In this document: in pieces, positions 45,602 through 53,880 of the stretch
How the letters are laid out: each line of letters starts with the position of its first letter
How positions within the stretch are numbered: the stretch's first letter is position 1
From: Neorhizobium sp. NCHU2750
GTDB taxonomy: Bacteria > Pseudomonadota > Alphaproteobacteria > Rhizobiales > Rhizobiaceae
Assembly: GCF_003597675.1 (NCBI RefSeq)
Contig: NZ_CP030827.1
Location: 3,790,001 to 3,854,000, forward strand
Direction: 5' to 3'
Length of the DNA: 64,000 bases
Position numbers and translations under genes: made by a program
Notes under the pieces: generated by a model
Database searches by the model: none
What the model saw: the letters and a program-made list of their open reading frames with translations, nothing else
Told to the model about the DNA's origin: nothing

Positions 45602-47231
45602 CACCAATCTCCTCTCCGTCCGCGACCTCAAGATCGAAGCGACCAGCTATCCGCCGGGCGAGCCGCCGAAGCGCATCACCATCGTCGATGGCGTCTCCTT
45701 CGATCTCCAGAAGGGGAAGGTTCTCGGCCTGATCGGCGAATCGGGTGCCGGTAAATCGACGATCGGCCTCTCTGCGCTCGCCTATGGTCGCGGCGGGGCG
45801 GAAATTGCCGGCGGCGAGGTCAAGCTCGACGGAGCCGACATCCTGAAGCTCAGCAAGGGTGGCATCCGCAAGCTGCGCGGCGCCCGCATCTGCTATGTCG
45901 CCCAATCCGCCGCCGCGGCCTTCAACCCGGCCCACAGGCTGGGCGACCAGGTGATCGAGGCGACCGTCAAACATGGCCTGATGACGAAGCAGGAAGCGCG
46001 CAAGCGGGCGCTCTACCTCTTTCAGGTTCTCGGCCTGCCGAACCCGGAGAACTTCGGTGACCGCTTTCCGCATCAGGTCTCCGGCGGACAATTGCAGCGC
46101 GCCATGACGGCCATGGCACTCTGCTCCAATCCCGACCTCATCGTCTTCGATGAACCGACGACTGCACTCGACGTCACTACCCAGATCGATGTCCTGGCAG
46201 CCATCAAGCACGCGATCGAGGAAACCCATACGGCAGCCCTCTACATCACCCACGATCTCGCGGTGGTCGCGCAGATCTCCGATGACATCATGGTCCTCCG
46301 GCACGGCAAGACGGTGGAATACGGCTCGGTGCAGCAGATCATCGAGGCACCGAGGGAGGACTATACCCGCGCGCTCGTCAATGTCCGTCAGGCGGCCCGC
46401 GAGGAAGCACCGGACCAGTCGGCTGCGGTCTTGACGGTCGACAATGTCAGCGCGCAATATTCCAACGGGTTCAAGGTTCTGCACGGCGTATCGCTGCATC
46501 TGTGCAAGGGCCAGACGCTGGCAATCGTCGGGGAATCGGGCTCGGGAAAGTCGACGCTGGCGCGCGTCATCACCGGCCTCCTGCCGCCGAGCGAAGGCAG
46601 GATCACCTTTGACGGAAAGCCGCTCACGCCCGCATTGAGCAACCGCCCGCGCGACGACCTGCGCCGCATCCAGCTGATCTACCAGATGGCCGATACGGCG
46701 ATGAACCCGCGCCAGACTGTGCGCGACATCATCGGCCGGCCGCTGACCTTCTATGACGGCTTGCGTGGCGCAGCAAAGACCGCGCGCGTGAAGGAATTGC
46801 TGGAGCAGATCGAGATGGGCAACGGCTTCATCGATCGTTATCCGGCTGAGCTGTCCGGCGGCCAGAAGCAGCGTGTGGCGATCGCCCGGGCTCTCGCGGC
46901 AAGACCGGAACTCATCCTCTGCGACGAGCCGACATCCGCGCTGGACCCGCTGGTGGCAGAAGGCATCCTGAAACTCCTGATGAAGCTGCAGGAGGAACAG
47001 CAGCTCTCCTATGTCTTCATCACCCACGACATCGCCATCGTGAAGGCGATCGCCGATTCCGTTGCCGTCATGCATCGCGGCAGACTGGTGCGCTTCGGCC
47101 CGAAATCACAGGCGCTGTCGCCGCCCTTCGACGACTATACCGACCTTCTCCTCAAGTCCGTGCCCGAAATGCAGCTCGGCTGGCTGGAGAAAGTGCTCGC
47201 CACACGGCGCATGGAAAGCGCCGGAAATTGA
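45594..47231 (+). CDS. Fused double ATP-binding protein of the peptide-type importer (DppD-DppF)
   Basis: 545 aa with two complete ABC ATPases. First half: Walker [10 protein letters not shown], signature V-S-G-G-Q-L-Q-R, Walker B L-I-V-F-D-E-P-T. Second half: [25 protein letters not shown]. It replaces the usual two separate subunits, as in GsiA-type systems. SD GGGAGGG precedes ATG 45594. Confidence 0.95.
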   Translation: MPDTNLLSVRDLKIEATSYPPGEPPKRITIVDGVSFDLQKGKVLGLIGESGAGKSTIGLSALAYGRGGAEIAGGEVKLDGADILKLSKGGIRKLRGARICYVAQSAAAAFNPAHRLGDQVIEATVKHGLMTKQEARKRALYLFQVLGLPNPENFGDRFPHQVSGGQLQRAMTAMALCSNPDLIVFDEPTTALDVTTQIDVLAAIKHAIEETHTAALYITHDLAVVAQISDDIMVLRHGKTVEYGSVQQIIEAPREDYTRALVNVRQAAREEAPDQSAAVLTVDNVSAQYSNGFKVLHGVSLHLCKGQTLAIVGESGSGKSTLARVITGLLPPSEGRITFDGKPLTPALSNRPRDDLRRIQLIYQMADTAMNPRQTVRDIIGRPLTFYDGLRGAAKTARVKELLEQIEMGNGFIDRYPAELSGGQKQRVAIARALAARPELILCDEPTSALDPLVAEGILKLLMKLQEEQQLSYVFITHDIAIVKAIADSVAVMHRGRLVRFGPKSQALSPPFDDYTDLLLKSVPEMQLGWLEKVLATRRMESAGN

Positions 47232-47252
47232 ACAACAGATGTTGAAAGCAGA

Positions 47253-49259
47253 ATGCGCATGGCAGACCGTTCCTTCACCGTCATCGAAAACCAATGGATC
47301 AGGCTGAAGGACGGGACCCGGCTCGCGGCCCGGATCTGGATGCCGGACGGCGCAGACGCCGATCCGGTGCCGGCCGTGTTCGAATTCCTGCCCTACCGAA
47401 AGCGCGATGGAACAAGCCCGCGCGACGAATCCACTTATCCGGTCTTTGCCGCGGCCGGCATTGCCGGCGTGCGTGTCGATATCCGCGGCTCGGGTGAATC
47501 CGACGGCGTGATCGATGGCGAATATACCGAGCTGGAACTGGCAAATGCCTGCGAGCTGATTGCATGGATTGCCGAACAGCCATGGTCCAATGGCTCCGTC
47601 GGCATGATGGGCATTTCGTGGGGCGGCTTCAACAGCCTGCAGGTGGCAGCGCTTAGTCCGCGGGCCTTGAAGGCGGTGATCTCGATCGCCTCGACCACCG
47701 ACCGCTACAACGACGACATCCACTACAAGAACGGCTGCCACCTCTCCGCCCAGCTTTCCTGGGCGGCCACCATGCTCGCCTATCAATCCCGCTCGCCGGA
47801 TCCGGAGATCGTCGGCGACCGCTGGCTCGACATGTGGATGGATCGGCTGGAAAACGAGCCTTTCTTCATGGAGGAATGGCTGTCTCATCAGCGTCGAGAC
47901 GATTTCTGGAAACATGGTTCGGTCTGCGAAGATTACTCGGCTATCGAAATCCCGGTATTGGTCATCGCCGGCTGGGCGGACGGCTATCGCAACACGCCGT
48001 TTCTCGCCGCCGAAGGGCTGGGTGACAAGGCCAAGGCGCTGGTCGGCCCATGGATCCACAAATACCCGCATTTCGCCTGGCCGAAGCCGCGTGCCGATTT
48101 CCACGGCGAGGCGATCGCCTTCTGGAACCGCTGGCTGCGCGGAGAAGAAAACGGCATAGAAGATCTGCCGCAGGTTCGTGCCTACATTCTCGACGGCCCG
48201 AAACCGACCAGACGTCGCGATACCGATCCGGGCCTCTGGGTATCGAAATCACGCTGGAGCGAGCCGGAAGCCGAGACCTTCTATGTCGATCAGTTCGGAA
48301 TACTGCTTGAAGGCATGCCGATCCCGCACGCGCCGACGCGCGAGATCTACCTGAAATCGCCGCTCGACACGGGCACCGCCGCTGGCGAATGGTTCACCCT
48401 GAAACCGGATGCGGAATTGCCCGGCGACCAGCGCGGCGACGATGCCGGCTCCCTGACGTTCCAGACGCCGCCGCTCGCGGAGGCGAAGACCTATCTCGGT
48501 CGCCCCGTCATAACCCTGACGCTCAGAGCCGATGCCGAGCTTGCCAATCTCTGCGCCCGCATCGTCGATATCCATCCCGACGGCACGGCGACCCGCGTCT
48601 CCTTCGGCGTCATTAATCTTGCCCACCGGAATAGCAACGAAACCCCGAAGCCGCTCGTACCCGGCGAACCGGTGACGATCCGGCTCGAACTCGATGCCTG
48701 CGGTTACCGCTTCGGCGAAGGTCACCGAATCCGGCTATCCTTGTCCACCGCCTACTGGCCAACCGTGTTGCCGCCGCCGGTCGATCCGGGTGTGACACTC
48801 GACATCGCCTCGCTCGGCCTCGCCATGCCGCTGCTCGGCGACCATGATACGTTCGAGATGAAGCAACCGGACAATCCCGATCCTCTGCCGAAATATATCG
48901 AGCACGCACCGGCCGAAACGCGCCGCAGCGTTACCCGCGATCTCGCCGCCAACCGGACGATCTATGAGGTTGCCGAGGATACCGGTCTGTTCGAACATCC
49001 GGGCACCGGCCTTGCCACCCGCCAGTTGAAGGGGGAGCAGTGGTCGATCGACATGGACGACCCACTGTCGATGACCGGTACGTCGACATGGACCTGTGAC
49101 ATGAAGCGGGCCCGCTGGTCCGTGCGGACCGTCTCGGTGGCGAAGATCGCCTGTACCTCCACGGACTGGCTGATCAGTGCGTCGATCAGGGCCTATGACG
49201 GTGACAGGCAGATCTTCGAAAGGAGCTTCGACAAGGCCATCCCGCGTGACCTCATGTAG
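47253..49259 (+). CDS. CocE/NonD-family hydrolase
   Basis: 668-aa serine hydrolase of the X-Pro dipeptidyl-peptidase/cocaine-esterase family. Alpha/beta-hydrolase domain with G-S-G-E-S-D-G, the nucleophile elbow G-I-S-W-G-G and a C-terminal jelly-roll (PepX_C, from about residue 350). No signal peptide, so probably cytosolic. It starts 21 bp after the importer ATPase and is likely co-transcribed, suggesting it cleaves an ester or amide substrate brought in by the transporter. ATG 47253 or 47259 are equivalent choices. Confidence 0.9.
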   Translation: MRMADRSFTVIENQWIRLKDGTRLAARIWMPDGADADPVPAVFEFLPYRKRDGTSPRDESTYPVFAAAGIAGVRVDIRGSGESDGVIDGEYTELELANACELIAWIAEQPWSNGSVGMMGISWGGFNSLQVAALSPRALKAVISIASTTDRYNDDIHYKNGCHLSAQLSWAATMLAYQSRSPDPEIVGDRWLDMWMDRLENEPFFMEEWLSHQRRDDFWKHGSVCEDYSAIEIPVLVIAGWADGYRNTPFLAAEGLGDKAKALVGPWIHKYPHFAWPKPRADFHGEAIAFWNRWLRGEENGIEDLPQVRAYILDGPKPTRRRDTDPGLWVSKSRWSEPEAETFYVDQFGILLEGMPIPHAPTREIYLKSPLDTGTAAGEWFTLKPDAELPGDQRGDDAGSLTFQTPPLAEAKTYLGRPVITLTLRADAELANLCARIVDIHPDGTATRVSFGVINLAHRNSNETPKPLVPGEPVTIRLELDACGYRFGEGHRIRLSLSTAYWPTVLPPPVDPGVTLDIASLGLAMPLLGDHDTFEMKQPDNPDPLPKYIEHAPAETRRSVTRDLAANRTIYEVAEDTGLFEHPGTGLATRQLKGEQWSIDMDDPLSMTGTSTWTCDMKRARWSVRTVSVAKIACTSTDWLISASIRAYDGDRQIFERSFDKAIPRDLM

Positions 49260-49332
49260 GTGCTGCCACGCCGAAGTGAGTTGACCGTGACCTCGCCTAG
49301 GCACACATTTGGCGACAACCGGAGAAGTTGTC

Positions 49333-50031
49333 ATGGGATCGACTGCCCGCGGATATCTGAAAGCGATACTGGCCATCATGCTCGCGGCTTCGCCGGCTAT
49401 CGCAATAGCGGCAGAACCCGCCATAGCCATCCCGGCACCGGCCATGGACGAGCCGACCAAACTTGCCAGTGAAACCGCCGTTTTCGCCGGTGGCTGCTTC
49501 TGGGGCGTGCAGGGCGTGTTCCAGCATGTCAAAGGCGTGACCAACGCCGTTTCGGGCTATGCAGGTGGAACCGGGGAGACGGCGAATTACAAGACTGTCA
49601 GTGGTGGTAGCACCGGCCATGCGGAATCGGTCGAAGTCACCTTCAATCCGCAGGAAATCAGTTACGGCAGGCTGCTGCAGATCTTCTTTTCCGTCGCCCA
49701 CAATCCGACGCAGCTGAACTATCAGGGGCCGGATCATGGGACGCAGTATCGCTCTGCCATCTTTGCCTCAAGCCAGAGCCAGGCAGATGTCGCCGCCGCC
49801 TATATAGCCCAGCTGGACAAGACAGGCCTGTTCCACACCCCGATCGTGACCAAGATCTCGACACTTCAAGGCTTTTATCCGGCGGAAAAATACCATCAGG
49901 ATTTCCTCACCCTCAACCCGTCATACCCCTACATCGTCTATAACGACCTGCCGAAAATCGACAATCTGAAGGTCATGTTCCCGGCGGACTTCCGGGCAAA
50001 TCCTGTTCTCGTCTCCAAGGCGAAGAGCTAA
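49333..50031 (+). CDS. msrA: Exported peptide-methionine (S)-S-oxide reductase
   Basis: Repairs oxidised methionine. 232 aa from ATG 49333 (GGAGAAG upstream). A clear signal peptide (hydrophobic I-L-A-I-M-L-A-A-S-P-A-I-A-I-A-A) precedes the MsrA domain, so it acts in the periplasm. Active-site Cys in G-G-C-F-W-G, then S-G-Y-A-G-G, G-H-A-E-S-V-E-V, D-H-G-T-Q-Y-R-S and A-E-K-Y-H-Q-D-F. A hairpin repeat starts at its stop codon. Confidence 0.95.
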   Translation: MGSTARGYLKAILAIMLAASPAIAIAAEPAIAIPAPAMDEPTKLASETAVFAGGCFWGVQGVFQHVKGVTNAVSGYAGGTGETANYKTVSGGSTGHAESVEVTFNPQEISYGRLLQIFFSVAHNPTQLNYQGPDHGTQYRSAIFASSQSQADVAAAYIAQLDKTGLFHTPIVTKISTLQGFYPAEKYHQDFLTLNPSYPYIVYNDLPKIDNLKVMFPADFRANPVLVSKAKS

Positions 50032-50078
50032 AACAGTTCCAGCAAAAGTGCGTAGCGGTTTTGCGTCCGGAACTGTTT
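50031..50078 (+). terminator. Nested hairpin repeat after msrA
   Basis: AAACAGTTCC (50031-50040) pairs with GGAACTGTTT (50069-50078), and inside it GCAAAA (50042-50047) with TTTTGC (50059-50064). The internal GCAAAAGTGCG-AGCGGTTTTGCGTCCGGAA core resembles a palindromic repeat found widely downstream of rhizobial genes. It probably terminates msrA. Confidence 0.7.
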
Positions 50079-50079
50079 C

Positions 50080-50329
50080 AAATCAGAGATAGAGAGATTT
50101 CGCGATTCGAAGAAAAGCGGAATTGCTTGTCTTATGACTATCTGCGCTTCTTGTGAGAAAAAGAAGCGCCGGAGAGGAGGGCCATCCTCTTCCGGCGATG
50201 GAGGATGGATCGAGAAATGCCTGGCCGTTTTGGGGCCGAGCTAGAGTGTGATCGCCTCCATCTTTTCCAATCGTCCTGAACGGATACCCGAGCTTTGGGC
50301 TCGGATGACAAGCATGGGAGACGGAAAAG
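50080..50329 (+). ncRNA. Structured non-coding segment upstream of the IS110 transposase, candidate bridge RNA
   Basis: About 250 nt without a coding frame, containing three clear hairpins: GCGCTTCTT (50144-50152)/AAGAAGCGC (50161-50169); CGCCGGA+GAGGA (50167-50178) with TCCTC+TCCGGCG (50185-50197), one bulge; and CCGAGC (50288-50293)/GCTCGG (50299-50304). Elements of the IS110 group encode their bridge RNA in a long left end before the recombinase, which is what this layout shows. Guide loops were not identified. Confidence 0.5.
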
Positions 50330-51268
50330 ATGAGTGAGATTACCATCGGGGCCGATATCTCGAAAGACCATATCGATCTCCATCGGTTGCCAGATGGTGA
50401 CAGGATGCGCGTCACCAACGACCGCAAGGGATTTGCCGCGATCCTTGGCTGGATCGGCGACACGCCTGTCGCGCGTGTGGTCTATGAGCCGACCGGTGCC
50501 TACCACAAGCCTTTCGAACGCTTCATGCTCACCCGTGGCCTGCCACTTTCCAAGGTCAATCCGCGTCAGGCGCGACGGTTTGCCGAGGCAACTGGGAAGC
50601 TGGCCAAGACGGATCGCGCGGATGCCGCGATGCTGGCCCAATTCGGCATGGTACTGAACCCGCGTCTCTTATCCCCGTATGCCGTTTCTTTCGCTGAACT
50701 CAAGGAATTGCATGCTGCACGTCTGGCGTTGGTGAAGGACAGAACGGCTGCGAAGAACCGGGCCAAGAATATCACTCAGCCGCTCCTCAAAAGGCAGAAC
50801 CTCGCCCGGCTGAAGCAGATCGAAGCGCAACTCGTCCAGGTCGAGCAGGTCATGACCGACCACATCGCAACGGACGAAAGCCTCAAGGTGCGCTTCGATA
50901 TCCTTGTTTCCATACCTGGCCTGTCGAGGATCACAGCCTTTACACTTCTCATCGAAATGCCCGAGCTGGGCGAAATCGATGAAAAGGCAGCCGGCAAGCT
51001 ATCGGGTCTTGCCCCAAACGACAGGCAGTCCGGAGGGTGGACCGGACGCGCCTTCATCGCTGGTGGAAGAGCCATCGTCAGGCAAGCCCTTTACATGCCG
51101 GCTCTTGTCGCTATCCGTTTCAACCCGGATCTTAAGGCCAAATACGACGCACTCAGGACAGCAGGAAAGCCGCCCAAAGTCGCAATCACCGCTATCATGC
51201 GAAAGCTGGTCGTCCTTGCAAACGCACTCCTGCGCAAACAGCAAATATGGACACCAAAACCGGCTTGA
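50330..51268 (+). CDS. IS110-family transposase (DEDD recombinase)
   Basis: 312 aa, full length. N-terminal RuvC-like domain with the DEDD residues Asp9 (A-D-I-S-K), Glu53 (Y-E-P-T-G), Asp95 and Asp98 (K-T-D-R-A-D-A). Central coiled coil, then the Tnp20 domain with I-P-G-L-S-R-I-T-A and the candidate catalytic Ser234 in D-R-Q-S-G-G. The frame is intact, so the element may be active. ATG 50330 follows a GGGAG. The left non-coding region, rather than a right one, places it in the IS110 rather than the IS1111 group. Confidence 0.93.
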   Translation: MSEITIGADISKDHIDLHRLPDGDRMRVTNDRKGFAAILGWIGDTPVARVVYEPTGAYHKPFERFMLTRGLPLSKVNPRQARRFAEATGKLAKTDRADAAMLAQFGMVLNPRLLSPYAVSFAELKELHAARLALVKDRTAAKNRAKNITQPLLKRQNLARLKQIEAQLVQVEQVMTDHIATDESLKVRFDILVSIPGLSRITAFTLLIEMPELGEIDEKAAGKLSGLAPNDRQSGGWTGRAFIAGGRAIVRQALYMPALVAIRFNPDLKAKYDALRTAGKPPKVAITAIMRKLVVLANALLRKQQIWTPKPA

Positions 51269-51282
51269 TCAAAACGGATACT

Positions 51283-51693
51283 CTAGATTCCGGCAGCTTT
51301 GGAAAGCGACGTCAGAACCTCGACCGCGCGGGTTGCGTCACCTGCCGGGACAAGCACATGATCGTGGTAATAGGCCGCAACGACATTGGCGCTGATCCCC
51401 TCCTTCGTCAGCGCCGTGGCGATCGCGGCGGTCAGGCCGACGGCTTCCAGCGACGAATGAACATTCATCGTGATGCATCTGAGCGGGGCGCTGGTTGCAA
51501 GGTCTGAGGCGGCAGCCGTCTCGACAGGAAGAATGAGCGTCAGTCCTTCCGCCTCGAAGAACAGGCCGAGAGGTTTCAGATGCAGATAATCCTCCGGCCT
51601 GCCCGGCGGCACGCTTGCGTAAACGAACTCTCCCTCGATCAGAACCGGATCAAGCGTGGCGAGAAGCGTCGCAAGGTCCAGAACGCCGCTCAT
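51283..51693 (-). CDS. ACT-domain protein
   Basis: 136 aa from ATG 51693, which overlaps the upstream esterase stop (ATGA). C-terminal ACT_7-like domain with L-R-C-I-T-M-N-V-H-S-S-L-E-A-V-G-L-T-A-A and N-V-V-A-A-Y-Y-H-D-H-V-L-V-P; preceded by a small beta domain (E-F-V-Y-A-S-V-P-P). Amino-acid sensing is usual for the family. The IS110 element ends within 15 bp of its stop but the C-terminus looks intact. Confidence 0.85.
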   Translation of the reverse strand: MSGVLDLATLLATLDPVLIEGEFVYASVPPGRPEDYLHLKPLGLFFEAEGLTLILPVETAAASDLATSAPLRCITMNVHSSLEAVGLTAAIATALTKEGISANVVAAYYHDHVLVPAGDATRAVEVLTSLSKAAGI

Positions 51694-52613
51694 CGGTTGC
51701 CTCTCGCCATGGCGCCGATCGCTTGGCAAAGCGCCGCAAACCCAGCCCGCGCGCCGTCGCTCATATGGCGTGCCCGAAGCCAAGCATGCACCATCTGCGG
51801 TTCGTCACGAAATGTCGCCGCAACACCCGCCTGACGCAAACGTTCTGCATAGAGCCTGCCGTCATCCCGCAGCGGATCGAAATGCGCGACCGTGATATAG
51901 GCCTGCGGCAGGCCGGAAAGCTCTGCCGACTTGAGCGGATGGGCAACCGGCTCGTCCTCCGGCGCCTTCAGCACGGCACGGTAATAGGCGACGTCGGCAG
52001 TCGTCAGCCCCGGCGCATTGGCCATCTCGAGATAGGAGCCCGATACCAGATCGCCGCCCAAGGCCGGATAGATCAGCACCTGCCCCACGATGCCTGCAAG
52101 CCCCTCGTCGCGCGCCCGCAAGGTGAGCCCGGCCGCCAGATTGCCGCCGGCACTGTCACCGATCACCACGACCTGTCTGCCCTGACCCAAAAGCTGCTTC
52201 AGCACGCCAAAACAATCGTCCGTCTGGGCCGGCCAGAGATGTTCCGGCGCCAGCCGATAATCGACGGAAATCAGCTCCGCGGCAGCAAAATTGGCAATTT
52301 CTGCACAGATCGCATGATGGCTCTGCCGCGAGCCGACCACGAAGCCGCCGCCATGGAGATAGAGCAGGATTGTCCCAGTTTCGATTTTCGATGGTCGATA
52401 ACGGCGGATGGGCGCAAACAGCAGCTCGTCGCTAAAGTCCATGCCCTCAGGCAGAGGCTGGTCGAAACGGGCGCAGAGCGCATCATACCATTGTCTTTGC
52501 TGCGCAATGGAAGCGTCCACCGCGTCATCCGGATAGAACCGGGCGCAGATATCGAGAAACTCCAGAATGCCGGCCTCTTGCGGCATCGGCGAGGATGAAG
52601 GCTTGGTATCCAT
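51690..52613 (-). CDS. Alpha/beta hydrolase, hormone-sensitive-lipase family esterase
   Basis: 307 aa. HSL-type oxyanion motif L-Y-L-H-G-G-G-F-V, nucleophile Ser in G-D-S-A-G-G-N, catalytic Asp in the H-F-D-P-L-R-D segment and His in Q-M-V-H-A-W. No signal peptide. Hydrolyses short-chain esters or acetylated substrates. Co-transcribed with the ACT gene by a 4-bp overlap. Confidence 0.93.
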   Translation of the reverse strand: MDTKPSSSPMPQEAGILEFLDICARFYPDDAVDASIAQQRQWYDALCARFDQPLPEGMDFSDELLFAPIRRYRPSKIETGTILLYLHGGGFVVGSRQSHHAICAEIANFAAAELISVDYRLAPEHLWPAQTDDCFGVLKQLLGQGRQVVVIGDSAGGNLAAGLTLRARDEGLAGIVGQVLIYPALGGDLVSGSYLEMANAPGLTTADVAYYRAVLKAPEDEPVAHPLKSAELSGLPQAYITVAHFDPLRDDGRLYAERLRQAGVAATFRDEPQMVHAWLRARHMSDGARAGFAALCQAIGAMARGNR

Positions 52614-52751
52614 GGCGTGATCACCGGTCGCGTATTGGCGATCAAGCTAGGCAAGATGCAGCCGTCACACAAGCCGGTCCGTAGCCGTCCGTGACCCTCT
52701 CGAGAACAAGGGATGCAATTTGCGCCGGATGAATGCATTTCATTCGAACCA

Positions 52752-53423
52752 TCAGGCCGCCAGAAACGACATATCTCCGCTCGCCCAACCCAGGCGGAGC
52801 AGCATGCCATCGGGAAGCCGCACCTCTGCGGGCTGGTCGGGCATGACGGAACAGCCGAGCAGATGGACAAAGGCTGCAAAGTCCTGAAACCACATCCTGT
52901 CGGGCGAGAACGAATGAACGAACATTGCAGCCTCGTCCGTCTTGAAGCGTTTCGCCTCAATGATCGCCGAAGCCGTCCGGTGAAGAAGTTGATACCGGAT
53001 CGTCGCCTCGGGGCGAACAGGAAGACCGAGCAGATCGCACAGATAGGTCATCCGGTTCAGCTTTCCCTGCGAGGCTTCTTTCATCCAATCGCCGATGGTT
53101 GGCCCGAACGGCTCGTTGACCTTGCCCTCGATCATGGAGGCACAGGTTAGATCGCCATGGCGTATCAACGCGAAGACATCGTTCTGGCTTTCCCGCCCGC
53201 CGCCGGGCAATGCAACCTTGTGCTCAGGGATGGCGATCAGCAGTTCGCTCTCATTGGGAAACATCCGGGCCACTTCCAGGGGAAGACCCTGGCTCATCTC
53301 CCAGCTATGGGCGAGCGTTCTGGCAGAATAGCCTGTTCGCCACTGCTTCTCCGGCTCTGCCAGAAATTGCTTCCAGGCCGACGGACCGGAACTTGGGATG
53401 TAGATCCTGTTTGCTTTTGCCAA
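52752..53423 (-). CDS. DUF6946-type protein, possible PD-(D/E)xK fold
   Basis: 223 aa; resembles DUF6946 family proteins. N-terminal helical region (W-K-Q-F-L-A-E-P-E-K-Q-W-R-T-G-Y-S-A) and a central beta segment S-Q-N-D-V-F-A-L followed 11 residues later by M-I-E-G-K-V-N-E-P-F-G. The spacing D...E-x-K is reminiscent of PD-(D/E)xK nucleases. No experimental function is known to me. Monocistronic, flanked by gaps of 138 and 180 bp. Confidence 0.7.
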   Translation of the reverse strand: MAKANRIYIPSSGPSAWKQFLAEPEKQWRTGYSARTLAHSWEMSQGLPLEVARMFPNESELLIAIPEHKVALPGGGRESQNDVFALIRHGDLTCASMIEGKVNEPFGPTIGDWMKEASQGKLNRMTYLCDLLGLPVRPEATIRYQLLHRTASAIIEAKRFKTDEAAMFVHSFSPDRMWFQDFAAFVHLLGCSVMPDQPAEVRLPDGMLLRLGWASGDMSFLAA

Positions 53424-53600
53424 GGTCGGCCCCTCGTAAATGTGCTGCGCACATGATTGGCCGGGATTTCAGCTTGCGACAAGGCCTGCCCGCATGCGCC
53501 GGATTTGGATCTATAACTTGAACGTCTTGACGACATTGCCGCGTTCGATTGAACGATTGGCAGTAACGCGCTCCAACTTTACCGTCTCCATCCTCCTGTT
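53424..53600. other. Short AT-richer gap beyond the rtcB remnant
   Basis: A 26-codon minus-strand frame (beginning M-E-T-V-K-L-E-R, stop at 53515) is preceded by AGGAGG, but the SD touches the ATG and no family is recognised. Probably decayed sequence continuing from the pseudogene. Confidence 0.3.
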
Positions 53601-53880
53601 TTCAAGATGCTGCAGCATGGAAGCGAGCCGTTGGATCATCGACTGCGACGGTACCCAGCAGTCGCAAGCGATTTACAGCCTTGTCCGGCCGCAGTTTTCG
53701 CGACGGAAGATTAAACTTGAATAACGACATTCCGCAACCAATGTCGTTGCCGATCAGCAGCGGGTGCACCCGCTCGGACAAAACGGCGGCCCATCGCATC
53801 ATCTTCGCCGGGATGGAGATCCGGAAAAGCCGAGACGACCCGGACACCGGATAACCGCGCAAAGTCAGGCCAGCGTGAAC
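53600..53880 (-). pseudogene. rtcB: Remnant of an RtcB-family RNA ligase gene, frameshifted and truncated
   Basis: Two minus-strand frames together give the N-terminal RtcB core. One reads G-V-R-V-V-S-A-F-P-D-L-H-P-G-E-D (about 53845-53798); then, after a frameshift near 53795, the other reads A-A-V-L-S-E-R-V-H-P-L-L-I-G-N-D-I-G-C-G-M-S-L-F followed by P-S-R-K-L-R-P-D-K-A-V-N-R-L. The metal-binding D-x-G-C-G is intact, but the remaining ~300 residues are missing. RtcB is an RNA repair ligase, so this copy cannot be active. It begins at the 3' end of the kelch gene. Confidence 0.8.

Larger units (their letters stand above)
50080..51280 (+). mobile_element. IS110-family insertion sequence (approximate limits)
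   Basis: Comprises the structured left region and one complete transposase gene. The right end must lie in the 14 bp between the transposase stop and the stop of the ACT gene at 51283. IS110 elements lack long terminal inverted repeats, so exact ends cannot be read from a single copy. No target duplication is expected. Confidence 0.65.
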
